DNA from: Chitinophaga niastensis
GTDB taxonomy: Bacteria > Bacteroidota > Bacteroidia > Chitinophagales > Chitinophagaceae
Assembly (NCBI RefSeq): GCF_003014755.1
Contig: NZ_PYAW01000006.1
Span: 186,001 to 250,000, forward strand
DNA: 64,000 nt
Direction of reading: 5' to 3'
In this document: positions 35,048 through 43,922 of the stretch, one piece after another
Position numbering within the stretch: position 1 is the stretch's first letter
Layout: every line of letters starts with the position of its first letter
The notes under the pieces: model-generated
The model's input: the letters and a program-made list of their open reading frames with translations, nothing else
Told to the model about the DNA's origin: nothing
Database searches by the model: none
Program-made: the position numbers and the translations under genes

Positions 35048-35974
35048 ATGCACAGCAGTAAAATCAATACACGTTTGATGGGTTCTGAATTTGAGCTCAT
35101 AGCAGTGGGTGAAAATGAGGAAGTATTACGGGAACGGTTAAACGAAGGTATTACAGAAATACGGCGTATCGAAACACTGCTGACAGAATTCAGCGATGAC
35201 TCTCAAACGGCGCAGTTAAATCAGCATGCGGGTATAGCGCCGGTACAGGTAGCCACCGAAGTGTATCAGCTGATACAGCGTTGTATAAAACTCTCCCGGC
35301 TAACACAGGGCGCCTTTGATATTTCCGCCGGGGCATTAAAACGGCTTTATAACTTCAAACAACAAAATTTCCGGATGCCGGATTCCGCCACCCTTGCCGC
35401 TACCTTGCAGCAAACCGGGTACCGGCATATTGCATTACTGGAAAACAATTACGTGTACCTGCAGCAGAAAAGGATGCATATCGGCTTTGGCGCCATTGGT
35501 AAAGGGTATGCGGCCGATCGTGTAAAGGTGTTATGGAAAGCAAAAGGTGCCGGCAGTGGCGTGATCAATGCCAGCGGGGACCTTACCGCCTGGGGTACTC
35601 AGCCTGACGGCACTCCCTGGAAAATAGGCATTGCCCATCCGGATGATATTTCCCAAATACTATTATGGCTGCCGGTAGAAAATGCATCAGTAGCTACTTC
35701 AGGTAATTATGAACAATATTTTGAGTGGAAAGGGATACGTTATTCGCATAACATTGACCCCCGGAAAGGATTACCGGTGCCCTATATCAAAAGCGTTACA
35801 GTGATCAGCTCCAGCGCGGAATTGTCGGATGCATTGGCTACTGCAGTTACTGTGATGGGAAAAGAGGTAGGACTGGACCTGATCAACCAGTTGCCGGATG
35901 TGCATTGTATCATCATTGATGAAAAGAATCAAATTTTTCAATCAGAAAAAATTCACATTCATGCCAAAGCATAA
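35048..35974 (+). CDS. apbE: FAD:protein FMN transferase (ApbE family)
   Basis: ApbE attaches FMN covalently to a Ser or Thr of target proteins, using FAD and Mg2+. The domain spans the whole 308 aa: FDISAGALKRLYNF, IGFGAIGKGYAADRVKVLW (FAD site), GVINASGDLTAWG, WKIGIAHP, VATSGNYEQYF and RYSHNIDPRKGLP (Mg/FAD end), then ELSDALATAVTVMG. No signal peptide is visible, although most ApbE proteins act outside the cytoplasm, which is odd given the lipoprotein neighbours. It overlaps the DUF4266 gene by 14 bases. The downstream lipoprotein is the obvious target candidate. Confidence 0.92.
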   Translation: MHSSKINTRLMGSEFELIAVGENEEVLRERLNEGITEIRRIETLLTEFSDDSQTAQLNQHAGIAPVQVATEVYQLIQRCIKLSRLTQGAFDISAGALKRLYNFKQQNFRMPDSATLAATLQQTGYRHIALLENNYVYLQQKRMHIGFGAIGKGYAADRVKVLWKAKGAGSGVINASGDLTAWGTQPDGTPWKIGIAHPDDISQILLWLPVENASVATSGNYEQYFEWKGIRYSHNIDPRKGLPVPYIKSVTVISSSAELSDALATAVTVMGKEVGLDLINQLPDVHCIIIDEKNQIFQSEKIHIHAKA

Positions 35975-36194
35975 TATCAACCGTATACCTGCTTTCTGCG
36001 TATGCATTGCCGTAACCTCCCTGCTTGCCGCATGCGCTACTGTAAAGCCTTACCAGCGGATATACCTCAATGATGCAAATATGAAACTGGGAAAAGCAGA
36101 TATTGAAAAATTTGATGAGAGCGTACATACTTATCGCGAAGGGGCCAGTGGCGGAGGTAACGGGAAAGGCAGCGGCGGATGTGGTTGTAACTAA
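35961..36194 (+). CDS. DUF4266 lipoprotein, Gly/Cys-rich tail
   Basis: A 77-aa lipoprotein: hydrophobic leader with LLAAC lipobox, the DUF4266 core VKPYQRIYLNDANMKL, then HTYREGASGGG and a terminal GGCGCN. The EGAS segment resembles ApbE acceptor sites, which contain G-A-(S/T), and the C-terminal Cys pair could bind metal or cycle as a thiol. It overlaps apbE by 14 bases, giving translational coupling. Flavinylation of this protein is an inference, not shown. Confidence 0.85.
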   Translation: MPKHNINRIPAFCVCIAVTSLLAACATVKPYQRIYLNDANMKLGKADIEKFDESVHTYREGASGGGNGKGSGGCGCN

Positions 36195-36212
36195 ACCGGT
36201 AAACTAAAAAAG

Positions 36213-37430
36213 GTGAAAAGGAGATTTATTGCAACCAGCCTAATAGCAGCCTATTTATCGGCATGCGGACAAAAAACGGATGATAGCACGGTGTATAAAA
36301 AGCAACGGCTCTCAAAAACAGATATCCAGGTATTGTTCTCTTACTATACACAGGATGGTAATCACTCTGCCGTTACCGGAGGCATCGGTACGGAGGCATT
36401 ACAGGTATATGCGCCCGGCTTCACGATCACGCATCAACGTGATTCTCTTGATGCTATACAATTCAATGCAGGAGTAGATGTGATCACTTCTGCCTCTAAA
36501 GACAGGATAGATTTTGTTTTATCTTCTGCCTCCCGGGTAGACAGCAGGATATATATGAACCTGGGTTACAGCCGCCTGCTGAAAAGAAGCCGTATCCGCG
36601 CCGGGATCAATACCGGTTTTTCTATAGAATCCGCCTATCTGTCGCTACCATTAGGCATATCCATCTCGCATGTCAATATTACCCGCACAAGGGAAATCAG
36701 CGCTTCTCTGCAATGTTTCTTCGACGATCTGCGCTGGGGGCGCCTGGGCGGGAGATCCGGTGAAACGCTTATGTTGATATATCCCGATGAACTGCGCTAC
36801 AAACAATGGTTTGATATATACCTCAGACGATCCTTTAATCTCAGCTTCGCTTTTTACCAGGTGATCAACAAAAGAATGCAACTGGCTATATTCCCGGAAC
36901 TCGTATATCAGAGAGGGTTATTATCCACTCCGTATCACCGGGTGTATTTTAATGATAATGATCATACACTGAAAGTGGAAAATCTCCCGCGTGAAAGGTG
37001 GAAGATACCGCTGGGTATTCAACTGAACGTTTTTACCGGTAACAACGTGATTATCCGCTCCTATTACCGTTTTTACCGGGATAATTTTGGTATTACCGCA
37101 CATACCCTGCAGGTGGAAACACCGGTAAAGATCAGTCCTGCATTTACCCTATCACCACTGGCGCGTTTTTATACGCAAACGGCTGTACGATATTTCAGAC
37201 CGTACAAACAACATGATATACAGGAATCATTTTATACCTCTGATTATGACCTGAGCCATTTTAATAGCTACAAACTGGCGCTGACCGCAAGATATTCTCT
37301 TTTCAAACCGTTATTTGGTAAATACAGTTTTCAGGATATGGAGTTAAGATATGCATTTTATAAACGTTCCGACCAATTGACCGCACACATTATTTCACTG
37401 CTCCTGGATTTTAATCATACGCGAAAGTGA
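36213..37430 (+). CDS. DUF3570 outer-membrane-like protein
   Basis: A 405-aa protein with a GTG start, a hydrophobic leader (IATSLIAAYLSACG) and long stretches of alternating residues ending in aromatic amino acids (IYMNLGYSRLL, LSFAFYQVIN, SYYRFYRDNFG, LALTARYSLF), typical of a beta-barrel. DUF3570 proteins are the customary partner of DUF4266 and ApbE. It is the last gene of the operon, 18 bases after DUF4266. Its role is unknown; a pore or platform for the flavinylated or Cys-rich partner is possible. Confidence 0.85.
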   Translation: MKRRFIATSLIAAYLSACGQKTDDSTVYKKQRLSKTDIQVLFSYYTQDGNHSAVTGGIGTEALQVYAPGFTITHQRDSLDAIQFNAGVDVITSASKDRIDFVLSSASRVDSRIYMNLGYSRLLKRSRIRAGINTGFSIESAYLSLPLGISISHVNITRTREISASLQCFFDDLRWGRLGGRSGETLMLIYPDELRYKQWFDIYLRRSFNLSFAFYQVINKRMQLAIFPELVYQRGLLSTPYHRVYFNDNDHTLKVENLPRERWKIPLGIQLNVFTGNNVIIRSYYRFYRDNFGITAHTLQVETPVKISPAFTLSPLARFYTQTAVRYFRPYKQHDIQESFYTSDYDLSHFNSYKLALTARYSLFKPLFGKYSFQDMELRYAFYKRSDQLTAHIISLLLDFNHTRK

Positions 37431-37456
37431 AGAATTTATTTCCCCGGGAGATCGAT

Positions 37457-37486
37457 TTTGTTTTATTTTTGCAGATAATATTTTTG
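37457..37486 (+). promoter_or_regulatory. Promoter before DUF4180 gene
   Basis: TTTG at 37457-37460 and TATTTTTG at 37479-37486 match the Bacteroidota -33/-7 elements with an 18-base spacer, one short of the usual 19-21. A second TATTTTTG overlaps at 37464-37471. The ATG follows 17 bases after the -7 box. Confidence 0.5.
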
Positions 37487-37503
37487 TCCTTATTTAACTC
37501 ACA

Positions 37504-37863
37504 ATGAACATAGCAACACACGAGACCGGTGATATCAAAATAGCAGAAGTGATTTCAGAAGAAATACTGATTAAAAATCCGGAAGAAGCGCTTCAATTAA
37601 TAGTTGACCTCTATTACCAGGACTTTAGCAAAATAATTATCCGTGAAAAAAATATCACACCCGATTTCTTTGACCTGAAAACCGGTGTAGCAGGAGAAAT
37701 CCTGCAGAAATTCTCCAATTACAGAGCACAACTGGTTATCATCGGCGAATTCACAAAATATCCGGGCAAGAGCATCAAAGATTTTATTTACGAAAGCAAT
37801 AAAGGAAGGCAGGTCAATTTCCTGGGTTCGCTGGAGCTGGCTGTTGAAAAATTGTCAAAATGA
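37504..37863 (+). CDS. DUF4180 domain protein
   Basis: A 119-aa cytoplasmic protein: ISEEILIKNPEEALQLIVDLYYQ at the start, IIIREKNITPDFFDLKTGVAGEILQKFSNY in the middle and QLVIIGEF, FIYESNKGRQVNFLGSLELAVEKL at the end. It matches the DUF4180 layout over its whole length; biochemical function is unknown. It stands alone with its own promoter. Confidence 0.85.
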   Translation: MNIATHETGDIKIAEVISEEILIKNPEEALQLIVDLYYQDFSKIIIREKNITPDFFDLKTGVAGEILQKFSNYRAQLVIIGEFTKYPGKSIKDFIYESNKGRQVNFLGSLELAVEKLSK

Positions 37864-38023
37864 TCCCGGGATAATTGAAAGAAATCTTAGTTTTGCATCA
37901 GGTACGAACAACTGTCACCCCGATTACGTTAGAAGAATAAAGCGTCATTATATTTTATCTTCCTTTCAGCAATTTCATGGCCGGCCCCAACGGCTTTATA
38001 ATAACCTTTAAACTACATGTTAT

Positions 38024-38758
38024 ATGAACCCCTTTAAATTGCCTGTATTTCTTCTTTGCCTGATTTGCATGTTTGGTTGTCAGGGAACTAAAAATCCGCC
38101 CACTACTTTGATCCGGAAAGATAGCGTGGTAGATGTGTTACCAGTTTTTGACGGAGCTACCTGCCTGATCTGTATTGATATCTTCAGCATCTCGAACAAA
38201 GTCAATACCGATTGGGCTGTAAAAGCCAATAGAAACCCTGCTATCCCGAATTTTAACGATACCCTGATTACGCATGCGGTATTTGCAGAGATAGATTCTC
38301 AAAAAGTAAAATGCCCTAAGGGCGCCAGGATAAAATTGCAGTTTCTTTACCACCACGATCCTAAGCCAATATGGATAAGGAAAGGGACAAAGATCGTGCA
38401 GGGGCCACGGGAGGAATCTGATTTTGTGGACTCCGTTTTAATTCATTTAAAGGATCCGGCTTACGGGGATGTGGCCAAAATATACCTGGCCTGCTGTGAA
38501 GCTGATTCGAAGAAAAGTAACATCGATAATTCTTTGAAGCTGGATTCAGTGACCCATGTCATCACCAACGACCATACTATTCACCTCATCTGCGGATCTA
38601 TTGAAGGGTCTGAAGATTGCGATGCGGGTGGCCCTGATAAAGTGAAAATATTTGTCTATGAAAAAAAGAAAGATACCGTAACCAAATATATTCCGATAAA
38701 TGATGTGCCTAAGGATAAGCATTTTGATATTAACACTAATACCGTCAAAAAGAAATAG
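38024..38758 (+). CDS. Lipoprotein of unknown function (244 aa)
   Basis: A signal sequence with a lipobox-like CMFGCQGTK precedes a mature region with several Cys (CLICIDIF, LACCEAD, HLICGS, SEDCDAGG) and no recognised domain. The repeated Cys-containing strands suggest disulfide-bonded beta structure. Isolated; the convergent gene downstream is also an unknown Cys-containing lipoprotein. Confidence 0.75.
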   Translation: MNPFKLPVFLLCLICMFGCQGTKNPPTTLIRKDSVVDVLPVFDGATCLICIDIFSISNKVNTDWAVKANRNPAIPNFNDTLITHAVFAEIDSQKVKCPKGARIKLQFLYHHDPKPIWIRKGTKIVQGPREESDFVDSVLIHLKDPAYGDVAKIYLACCEADSKKSNIDNSLKLDSVTHVITNDHTIHLICGSIEGSEDCDAGGPDKVKIFVYEKKKDTVTKYIPINDVPKDKHFDINTNTVKKK

Positions 38759-38794
38759 TATTGAGCATTAAATGCAGCGCTAATTATTCTTGTC

Positions 38795-39298
38795 TTACTT
38801 CCGGTTCATGCATTCACAGGAGATTTGAGTATGGTAGATATAAAGACTGTCTTTATGATCAGCTGAACGGATGGTATCTGTTCCGATATCCCGGTTTTGC
38901 TGGATACAGGAATCGGTAGCTACAGGACAAGTGTTGAACGCGGTGCAGTCTGCCGTTTGAACGATCCTGCCATCAAAATTATAAGTGTATAAAACTACAT
39001 CGCATGCTTGTGGAATTGTATCTCCATTGCAACCGCACCATTGTTTTTTAATTAATCCGTTCTTTAATGGTGGATTATAAGTGATCGTAATTTTTTCACA
39101 GCTGTCTTTGCCCGGGCAATGGCCAGTACAAAGCAATTTATATTTAGTGGACAGTTCCTTATGATTTTTATCATGGATAGTCTCCCGTTGAATAAAGGTC
39201 TGACAGTAAACTTTATCTTTGCCTCCATTCTTACAACCAGTGGCAAAAAGAATAGATAAAAGAATAAGTAATTGGGGTATAAAAACTTTGTATCGCAT
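38795..39298 (-). CDS. Cys-rich lipoprotein of unknown function (167 aa)
   Basis: Lipobox ATGCKNGG follows the hydrophobic leader. The mature protein has at least eleven Cys in patterns such as LLCTGHCPGKDSCEKI, WCGCNGD, ACDV, DCTAFNTC and ISCECMN, so it is probably extracytoplasmic and disulfide-rich. No family recognised. Convergent with the preceding lipoprotein, with a 36-base gap. Confidence 0.75.
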   Translation of the reverse strand: MRYKVFIPQLLILLSILFATGCKNGGKDKVYCQTFIQRETIHDKNHKELSTKYKLLCTGHCPGKDSCEKITITYNPPLKNGLIKKQWCGCNGDTIPQACDVVLYTYNFDGRIVQTADCTAFNTCPVATDSCIQQNRDIGTDTIRSADHKDSLYIYHTQISCECMNRK

Positions 39299-39461
39299 AA
39301 AAAAAGATTTAACCAGGAATATGTGCTGCAGGTGATTCGCGAAAATATTTGCCTGCCAGGATAAACTTCTCGTAATGCCTTTGTAAAAGGGGATTATACA
39401 CGTAAAGGTAGACTATTTGTGATTAAAAAACATACTGCCCTTGCATGGCTATTTTACCGTT

Positions 39462-40421
39462 TTAATTTGACTGAAGCTCTTTACGAAAAGCGCCAGGAGG
39501 CATACCTGTTGTTTTTGAGAAGAGGCGTGAAAATGAGGCAATATCCTGATAACCTACCTGGTAGCAGATTTCAGCAATGCTTAATGTAGTTTGTTCCAGT
39601 AAGGTTCTTGCGGTTTCGAGGCGTCTGTGCTGTATCCACTTTCCCGGGCTCATGCGCATTTCATTCGTAAACTTCCTTGACAGGGTGCGTGGTGAAATAC
39701 ATAGTTTGCGGGCTATCATCTCAATATTTAATTCTTCCGGAGGTATTTTTTTTAGTTGTTTTTCAAAAGCACCTTTTTCTGTTTCCGGCAGTGGCATTTC
39801 ATAAGGACTCTGCAATTGACGAACAGGAGGTAATGCCATGACTTTTCTCACCTGCCTTTCTTCTGTGGCCATGCCTATATCAAGCAATATGATTGACAGC
39901 AGATCGATGCCGGCATAAACGGCTCCCGAAGTATAAATTTTTCCCTGTTTTATTACCATTCTGGAGGGCTCCCAGCGAACCTGGGGAAAAAGACGGGCTG
40001 CTTCATTTTTGGCCCACCAGGCAATCGTTGCTTTCCTGTTATTAAGGATGCCGAGTTTTGCCATTAGTAGCCCTGCCCCGCATGTTCCGGCGATGATAGC
40101 TCCTTGTTTGATGGCCAGATTTACCAGTGGGGCAGCAAATTTGCTTTCCCGTGTTAATATTTTAGGAATATCTGTGGTGTCCAGACTGATGCCTGCCAAG
40201 AGAATCAGCAGATCCATCTTTTCAGAAGGCTTTTTCCTGGTAGGAAAAGTAATGCCAGACCGTGAAACGGCATTGGCGTGCTGTGAAACAAATTCTATTG
40301 AAAACATTTTTCTTCCGGAGATCTCATTAATAGCCGAAAGTGTTTCCGCAACAGAGGAGGCTATCGCTGAATAGAAATTAGGAGGCAGGTAAATAACAGT
40401 GTGAATACACTTCTTTGACAT
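39462..40421 (-). CDS. GlxA-type regulator (DJ-1/PfpI plus AraC HTH)
   Basis: N-terminal DJ-1/PfpI-like domain (residues 1-170; ACLV-like GAIIAGTCGAGLLMAKLGILNNRKATIAWW region with a candidate Cys) followed by an AraC HTH (about 215-318; LNIEMIARKLCISPRTLSRKF and IAEICYQVGYQDIASFSRLFSKTTGMPPGAF). Such proteins are single-gene transcription activators. The start at 40421 (MSKKCIHTVIYLPPN) is preferred over the longer frame. Divergent from the NAD(P)-binding oxidoreductase gene, which is the likely target. Confidence 0.9.
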   Translation of the reverse strand: MSKKCIHTVIYLPPNFYSAIASSVAETLSAINEISGRKMFSIEFVSQHANAVSRSGITFPTRKKPSEKMDLLILLAGISLDTTDIPKILTRESKFAAPLVNLAIKQGAIIAGTCGAGLLMAKLGILNNRKATIAWWAKNEAARLFPQVRWEPSRMVIKQGKIYTSGAVYAGIDLLSIILLDIGMATEERQVRKVMALPPVRQLQSPYEMPLPETEKGAFEKQLKKIPPEELNIEMIARKLCISPRTLSRKFTNEMRMSPGKWIQHRRLETARTLLEQTTLSIAEICYQVGYQDIASFSRLFSKTTGMPPGAFRKELQSN

Positions 40422-40497
40422 AGTGAAATAAATATGGAAAGTCAAATATACATCTTGTGCTGATAGGTTGTCCGTTTTTGCATATAAATTGTCAATT

Positions 40498-40517
40498 ATG
40501 CCAACCTGCTGTGGCAT
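40498..40517. promoter_or_regulatory. Inverted repeat between GlxA-type and oxidoreductase genes
   Basis: ATGCCA (40498-40503) and TGGCAT (40512-40517) are a perfect 6-base inverted repeat with an 8-base spacer in the middle of the divergent promoter region. A likely regulator site, but short. Confidence 0.35.
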
Positions 40518-40558
40518 AAAACTTTACGAATTTTGTATGAATTTTAAAACACGATAAC

Positions 40559-41260
40559 ATGAATATTGGAATCATTGGCGCAACCGGAAATATCGGTCAG
40601 CGCGTTCTTGCAGAAGCAATTAGCCGCGGGCATAACGTTACGGCATTCACCCGTAACACATCAACTGTAACAGATAAAGGTAGTGATGTCAGCTGGAAGA
40701 ACATGGACGTATTTGACACCAACACCATTACGACAGCCCTGAGAGGACTTGATGTGCTGATCAGTTTATATCAGCCTGGCAATGCTTCAAAAGATATGAG
40801 CGATACAATTGCGCAATCTATCCGTCATCCGGAAGTATATGCCACCGTGGCTACCAACCTGTTAAAAGCTATGGAATCATATCCTGCATTAAGGTTGATT
40901 GTGGTAGGTGGTGCAGGTAGCCTGGAAGTGAGGCCAGGATATACACGCGCGGATTTATCGGATGAACTGCGGGCTACACTCAGGGAGCTGGGTCTTCCTG
41001 AAGCCTATGAGGCTGCGGTACGTGGGCATCGGGATGCCTTAAATACCTACCGGCTTTCAAACCGGCTATGGACGTATCTTAGCCCTGCTGAACAGATTTA
41101 TGCGGGAGAACGTACAGGACGTTTCCGGTTGGGAGGTGATCAGCCTGTGCTGGATGGGGAAGGTAAAAGCCGCATCAGTTTTGAAGACTGCGCTGTAGCA
41201 CTTATCAACGAAGCTGAATTACCTGCTTTTGTTCAGAGAAGATTTACGATAGGTTACTAA
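40559..41260 (+). CDS. NAD(P)-binding (NmrA/YwnB-like) oxidoreductase
   Basis: Atypical SDR of 233 aa: dinucleotide motif IGATGNIG at residues 5-12, FTRNTSTVT for cofactor phosphate binding, VLISLYQPGN and RLIVVGGAGSLEVRPG, which is the YwnB-like region. No Tyr-Lys pair is obvious. It is divergent from the GlxA-type regulator, suggesting induction by an unidentified signal. Substrate unknown. Confidence 0.88.
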   Translation: MNIGIIGATGNIGQRVLAEAISRGHNVTAFTRNTSTVTDKGSDVSWKNMDVFDTNTITTALRGLDVLISLYQPGNASKDMSDTIAQSIRHPEVYATVATNLLKAMESYPALRLIVVGGAGSLEVRPGYTRADLSDELRATLRELGLPEAYEAAVRGHRDALNTYRLSNRLWTYLSPAEQIYAGERTGRFRLGGDQPVLDGEGKSRISFEDCAVALINEAELPAFVQRRFTIGY

Positions 41261-41325
41261 TTCCCAGGCCACCCTTTGTTGTTATATAGCAGTAAAGGGT
41301 GGCTTCAACGTACAAAATAGCTTTC

Positions 41326-41373
41326 GCACTTATAGCAACGCCGGCAGATATCTGCCGGCGTTGCTATAAGTGC
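41326..41373. terminator. 48-bp perfect palindrome between convergent genes
   Basis: The two 24-base arms are perfectly complementary, with no loop base: the sequence reads the same on both strands, including the CCGGCAGATATCTGCCGG core. It lies between two convergent genes and should fold into a strong hairpin on either transcript. There is no T-run, so Rho-independent action is uncertain. It is treated as a bidirectional 3'-end element. Confidence 0.6.
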
Positions 41374-41434
41374 ATCAGAGACATTTGATCATTATTACAT
41401 CTGCCCTGAAAATAGCTGTTATGAAGGGATCTGT

Positions 41435-43417
41435 TTATTCCTGCCGTTTTTTATAAAAAACCTGTTTAAGACCGTCACAGGATTTGGGTGTTACTACGAG
41501 CGGTATTTTTTCTACCAGTATTTGACTGCTGTCCAGTCCAAATGCTTTACTATCCGAGGTAGCTAATTTATTGATCGAAAAATAACTGTTGAGGATGAAT
41601 CCTTCCCGTACTGAAAATTCATTATCGTATGACAACACATTTTCAAAAATAACAAACTTATAATTACTCAGATTTTCAGCGTCCAGCGCAGGAAAACGTT
41701 TTAATGCATCCAATTCCTTATTGTGGACCATATCTTTAACCACATTCCTGAACATCAGGCCTATTCTCGGTTGCACACGGAAACCCAGCATAAAGTCTAT
41801 CCGGATCACCTTACCATCGTTCATTTCTTCCACCCCGTATTCCATTGTAAAGGGTTCATCGGTACGTTCAATATGTATCAGCCAGTACATATCTGCCCGC
41901 TTGGGATGATGCTGGAAGATAGAGGTGAGTACCCTTTTTTCAATCTGGTTGGAATGATCGGCTTTTGTCAGATAGATCAGGTGGGAAGTGGTCTTTTGAA
42001 TACTGGTGTCATTACTCAGCGCTTCTATTTTATCTAAATATTTATTTAAGTTAACGAAACTGAGGAAACGGTTGGTGATCTTACGGGCATTAAACCAGAT
42101 GTACATGGTAGAAATCAGTCCTATTTCAAACACCAGGAAGAATAATCGTTTTACGATCTTTACAGCATTAGCCACAAAGAAAGAAGATTCAACAGCAATG
42201 AATAATACCATTATCAATGACACGATCCATAAAGGATAATGCTTTACATAGCGGAGGAAATAGAACATGAGGATGGTTGTCATCAACATGGCAATGGTAA
42301 TGGAAAAGCCATAGGCTGCCGTCATTGATTCACTGGTGCGGAAATATAGTACCACCAGGAAGCAGCCTGTACACAATATCCAGTTAATGCTCGGGATATA
42401 GATCTGTCCGCGGATGTTGGTAGGGAATTTCACTGTAACCTTGGGCCAGAAGTTCAGACTGATGGCTTCACTGATCAAAGTAAAAGAGCCGCTGATCAAT
42501 GCCTGGCTGGCAATGATGGACGCGCAGGTAGCAATGAGGATAGAAGGTAGCAGGAACCAGTGAGGCACAATTGCGAAAAACGGATTAGCTCCTCCCAGCG
42601 TACTTTTATGTTGTGCCAGTGTCCAGGCACCCTGTCCCAGATAATTGAGCACCAGCGTGGTTTTTACAAATATCCAGGTTGCCTGTATATTCTTTTTACC
42701 ACAATGCCCCAGGTCAGAATACAAAGCTTCGGCACCGGTTGTACAAAGGAATACCGCACCGAGCAGCCAGAACCCTTTAGGGTGCTCAGTGAGCAATGAA
42801 AGACCATACTTAGGGTTAAGTGCCTGGAAAATATAGGGGTAGTGAATGATCTGGCTGACACCCAGTACGCCCAGCATCATAAACCACAGAAACATCACCG
42901 GTCCGAATGCGGCACCAACTACTTTGGTACCAAAACGTTGGAAAATAAAGAGTAATAAGATGATCACCAGCACAATTTCCACCACCAGATTGTTACCCGG
43001 CACGATCACATTTTCCAGTCCCTTCACCATGTTTAACCCTTCTATAGCGGAAGAGACCGTGATAGGGGGCGTAATAATCCCGTCGGCTAATAAGGTACCT
43101 GCGCCTATGATGGCGGGGAATACGAGCTTAGGACCAAATCGCCTTACCAGCGCATAAAGTGAAAATACACCACCCTCACCCTTGTTATCGGCCTGGAGGG
43201 TAATGATTACGTACTTAAAAGTCGTTTGCAGCGTGAGTGTCCAGAAGATACAGGAAATGGCACCAAATACCAGGTGCTCATCAATAAAACCACCATCATT
43301 CATGATGGTTTGAAATGTGTACAGTGGCGAAGTTCCGATATCGCCATAAATAATTCCGAGGGCAATTAACAGACCTGCAGTAGTGATCCGTTTAAAATGA
43401 TGGTGATGCGCATCCAT
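41435..43417 (-). CDS. kup: Kup-type potassium uptake protein
   Basis: KUP/HAK/KT family transporter of about 660 aa that moves K+ into the cytoplasm, probably with H+. The signature is at the start: ALGIIYGDIGTSPLYTFQTIMND (residues 19-41), then ADNKGEGGVFSLYALVRRF and GAGTLLADGIITPPITVSSAIEGL. Twelve hydrophobic segments fill residues 12-450, followed by a cytoplasmic C-terminal domain. ATG 43417 (MDAHHHHFKR) was selected over an earlier in-frame start. A promoter-like pair is about 100 bases upstream. Confidence 0.95.
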   Translation of the reverse strand: MDAHHHHFKRITTAGLLIALGIIYGDIGTSPLYTFQTIMNDGGFIDEHLVFGAISCIFWTLTLQTTFKYVIITLQADNKGEGGVFSLYALVRRFGPKLVFPAIIGAGTLLADGIITPPITVSSAIEGLNMVKGLENVIVPGNNLVVEIVLVIILLLFIFQRFGTKVVGAAFGPVMFLWFMMLGVLGVSQIIHYPYIFQALNPKYGLSLLTEHPKGFWLLGAVFLCTTGAEALYSDLGHCGKKNIQATWIFVKTTLVLNYLGQGAWTLAQHKSTLGGANPFFAIVPHWFLLPSILIATCASIIASQALISGSFTLISEAISLNFWPKVTVKFPTNIRGQIYIPSINWILCTGCFLVVLYFRTSESMTAAYGFSITIAMLMTTILMFYFLRYVKHYPLWIVSLIMVLFIAVESSFFVANAVKIVKRLFFLVFEIGLISTMYIWFNARKITNRFLSFVNLNKYLDKIEALSNDTSIQKTTSHLIYLTKADHSNQIEKRVLTSIFQHHPKRADMYWLIHIERTDEPFTMEYGVEEMNDGKVIRIDFMLGFRVQPRIGLMFRNVVKDMVHNKELDALKRFPALDAENLSNYKFVIFENVLSYDNEFSVREGFILNSYFSINKLATSDSKAFGLDSSQILVEKIPLVVTPKSCDGLKQVFYKKRQE

Positions 43418-43511
43418 GTAGCTGGTTGTAAGTATGGGAATATGCCAGCCCAAACGCTGACTATCCGGTATTTTAAAAACAGGGTTTGATCCCCCTGGTG
43501 TAAATCAGCCG

Positions 43512-43545
43512 CGAAAGTACGATAAGCAGCGTACCTCTGTCAAAA
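43512..43545 (-). promoter_or_regulatory. Promoter for kup
   Basis: On the minus strand TTTG (43544-43541) and TACTTTCG (43519-43512) match the Bacteroidota -33 and -7 boxes (one mismatch in the latter) with a 21-base spacer. The leader between here and the kup start is about 95 bases; I could not fit a known riboswitch to it. Confidence 0.5.
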
Positions 43546-43922
43546 TGGTAGGGTTAAATTACTTATTTTAATGGAATTTTAAGGTGGGACTTATCATTTT
43601 ACCATTTAGTCCATACTTTAGGTTACTTAACTGCACTATGCTGCCGGGGTGCATAAGTCTTGTGATAGCTTGCTATTGTACCTATTTTATTTTTTCTCAT
43701 CAGTATTTATGCCACAATTAGAAATGTTTTATGCTAATTATAAAAGGGAGCATAAAGTAGTGCTTCATTATACTTCATATTAAATATATTTTGAACAACT
43801 TTAACTTTCTTTTTGCAGCTATAAGGTTAATTTCACTTACCTGCATCACAAAATTTACAACATACACTCTCTTAATCAAGGGCTTTGCAGGACGCCTCCT
43901 TATCCTTTTTAAAATTACGCTC
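43546..43922. other. Intergenic region, no gene seen
   Basis: An AT-rich spacer between kup and the plus-strand hydrolase. The hydrolase frame is open from 43791 but that part does not look like protein ahead of the signal peptide. I see no repeat, RNA gene or clear promoter box here. Confidence 0.5.

Noticed and set aside
43421..43511. A c-di-AMP (ydaO-type) riboswitch in the kup leader
   Set aside because: Such switches do control potassium transporters, but I could not fit the conserved core or the expected hairpins to this 95-base leader.
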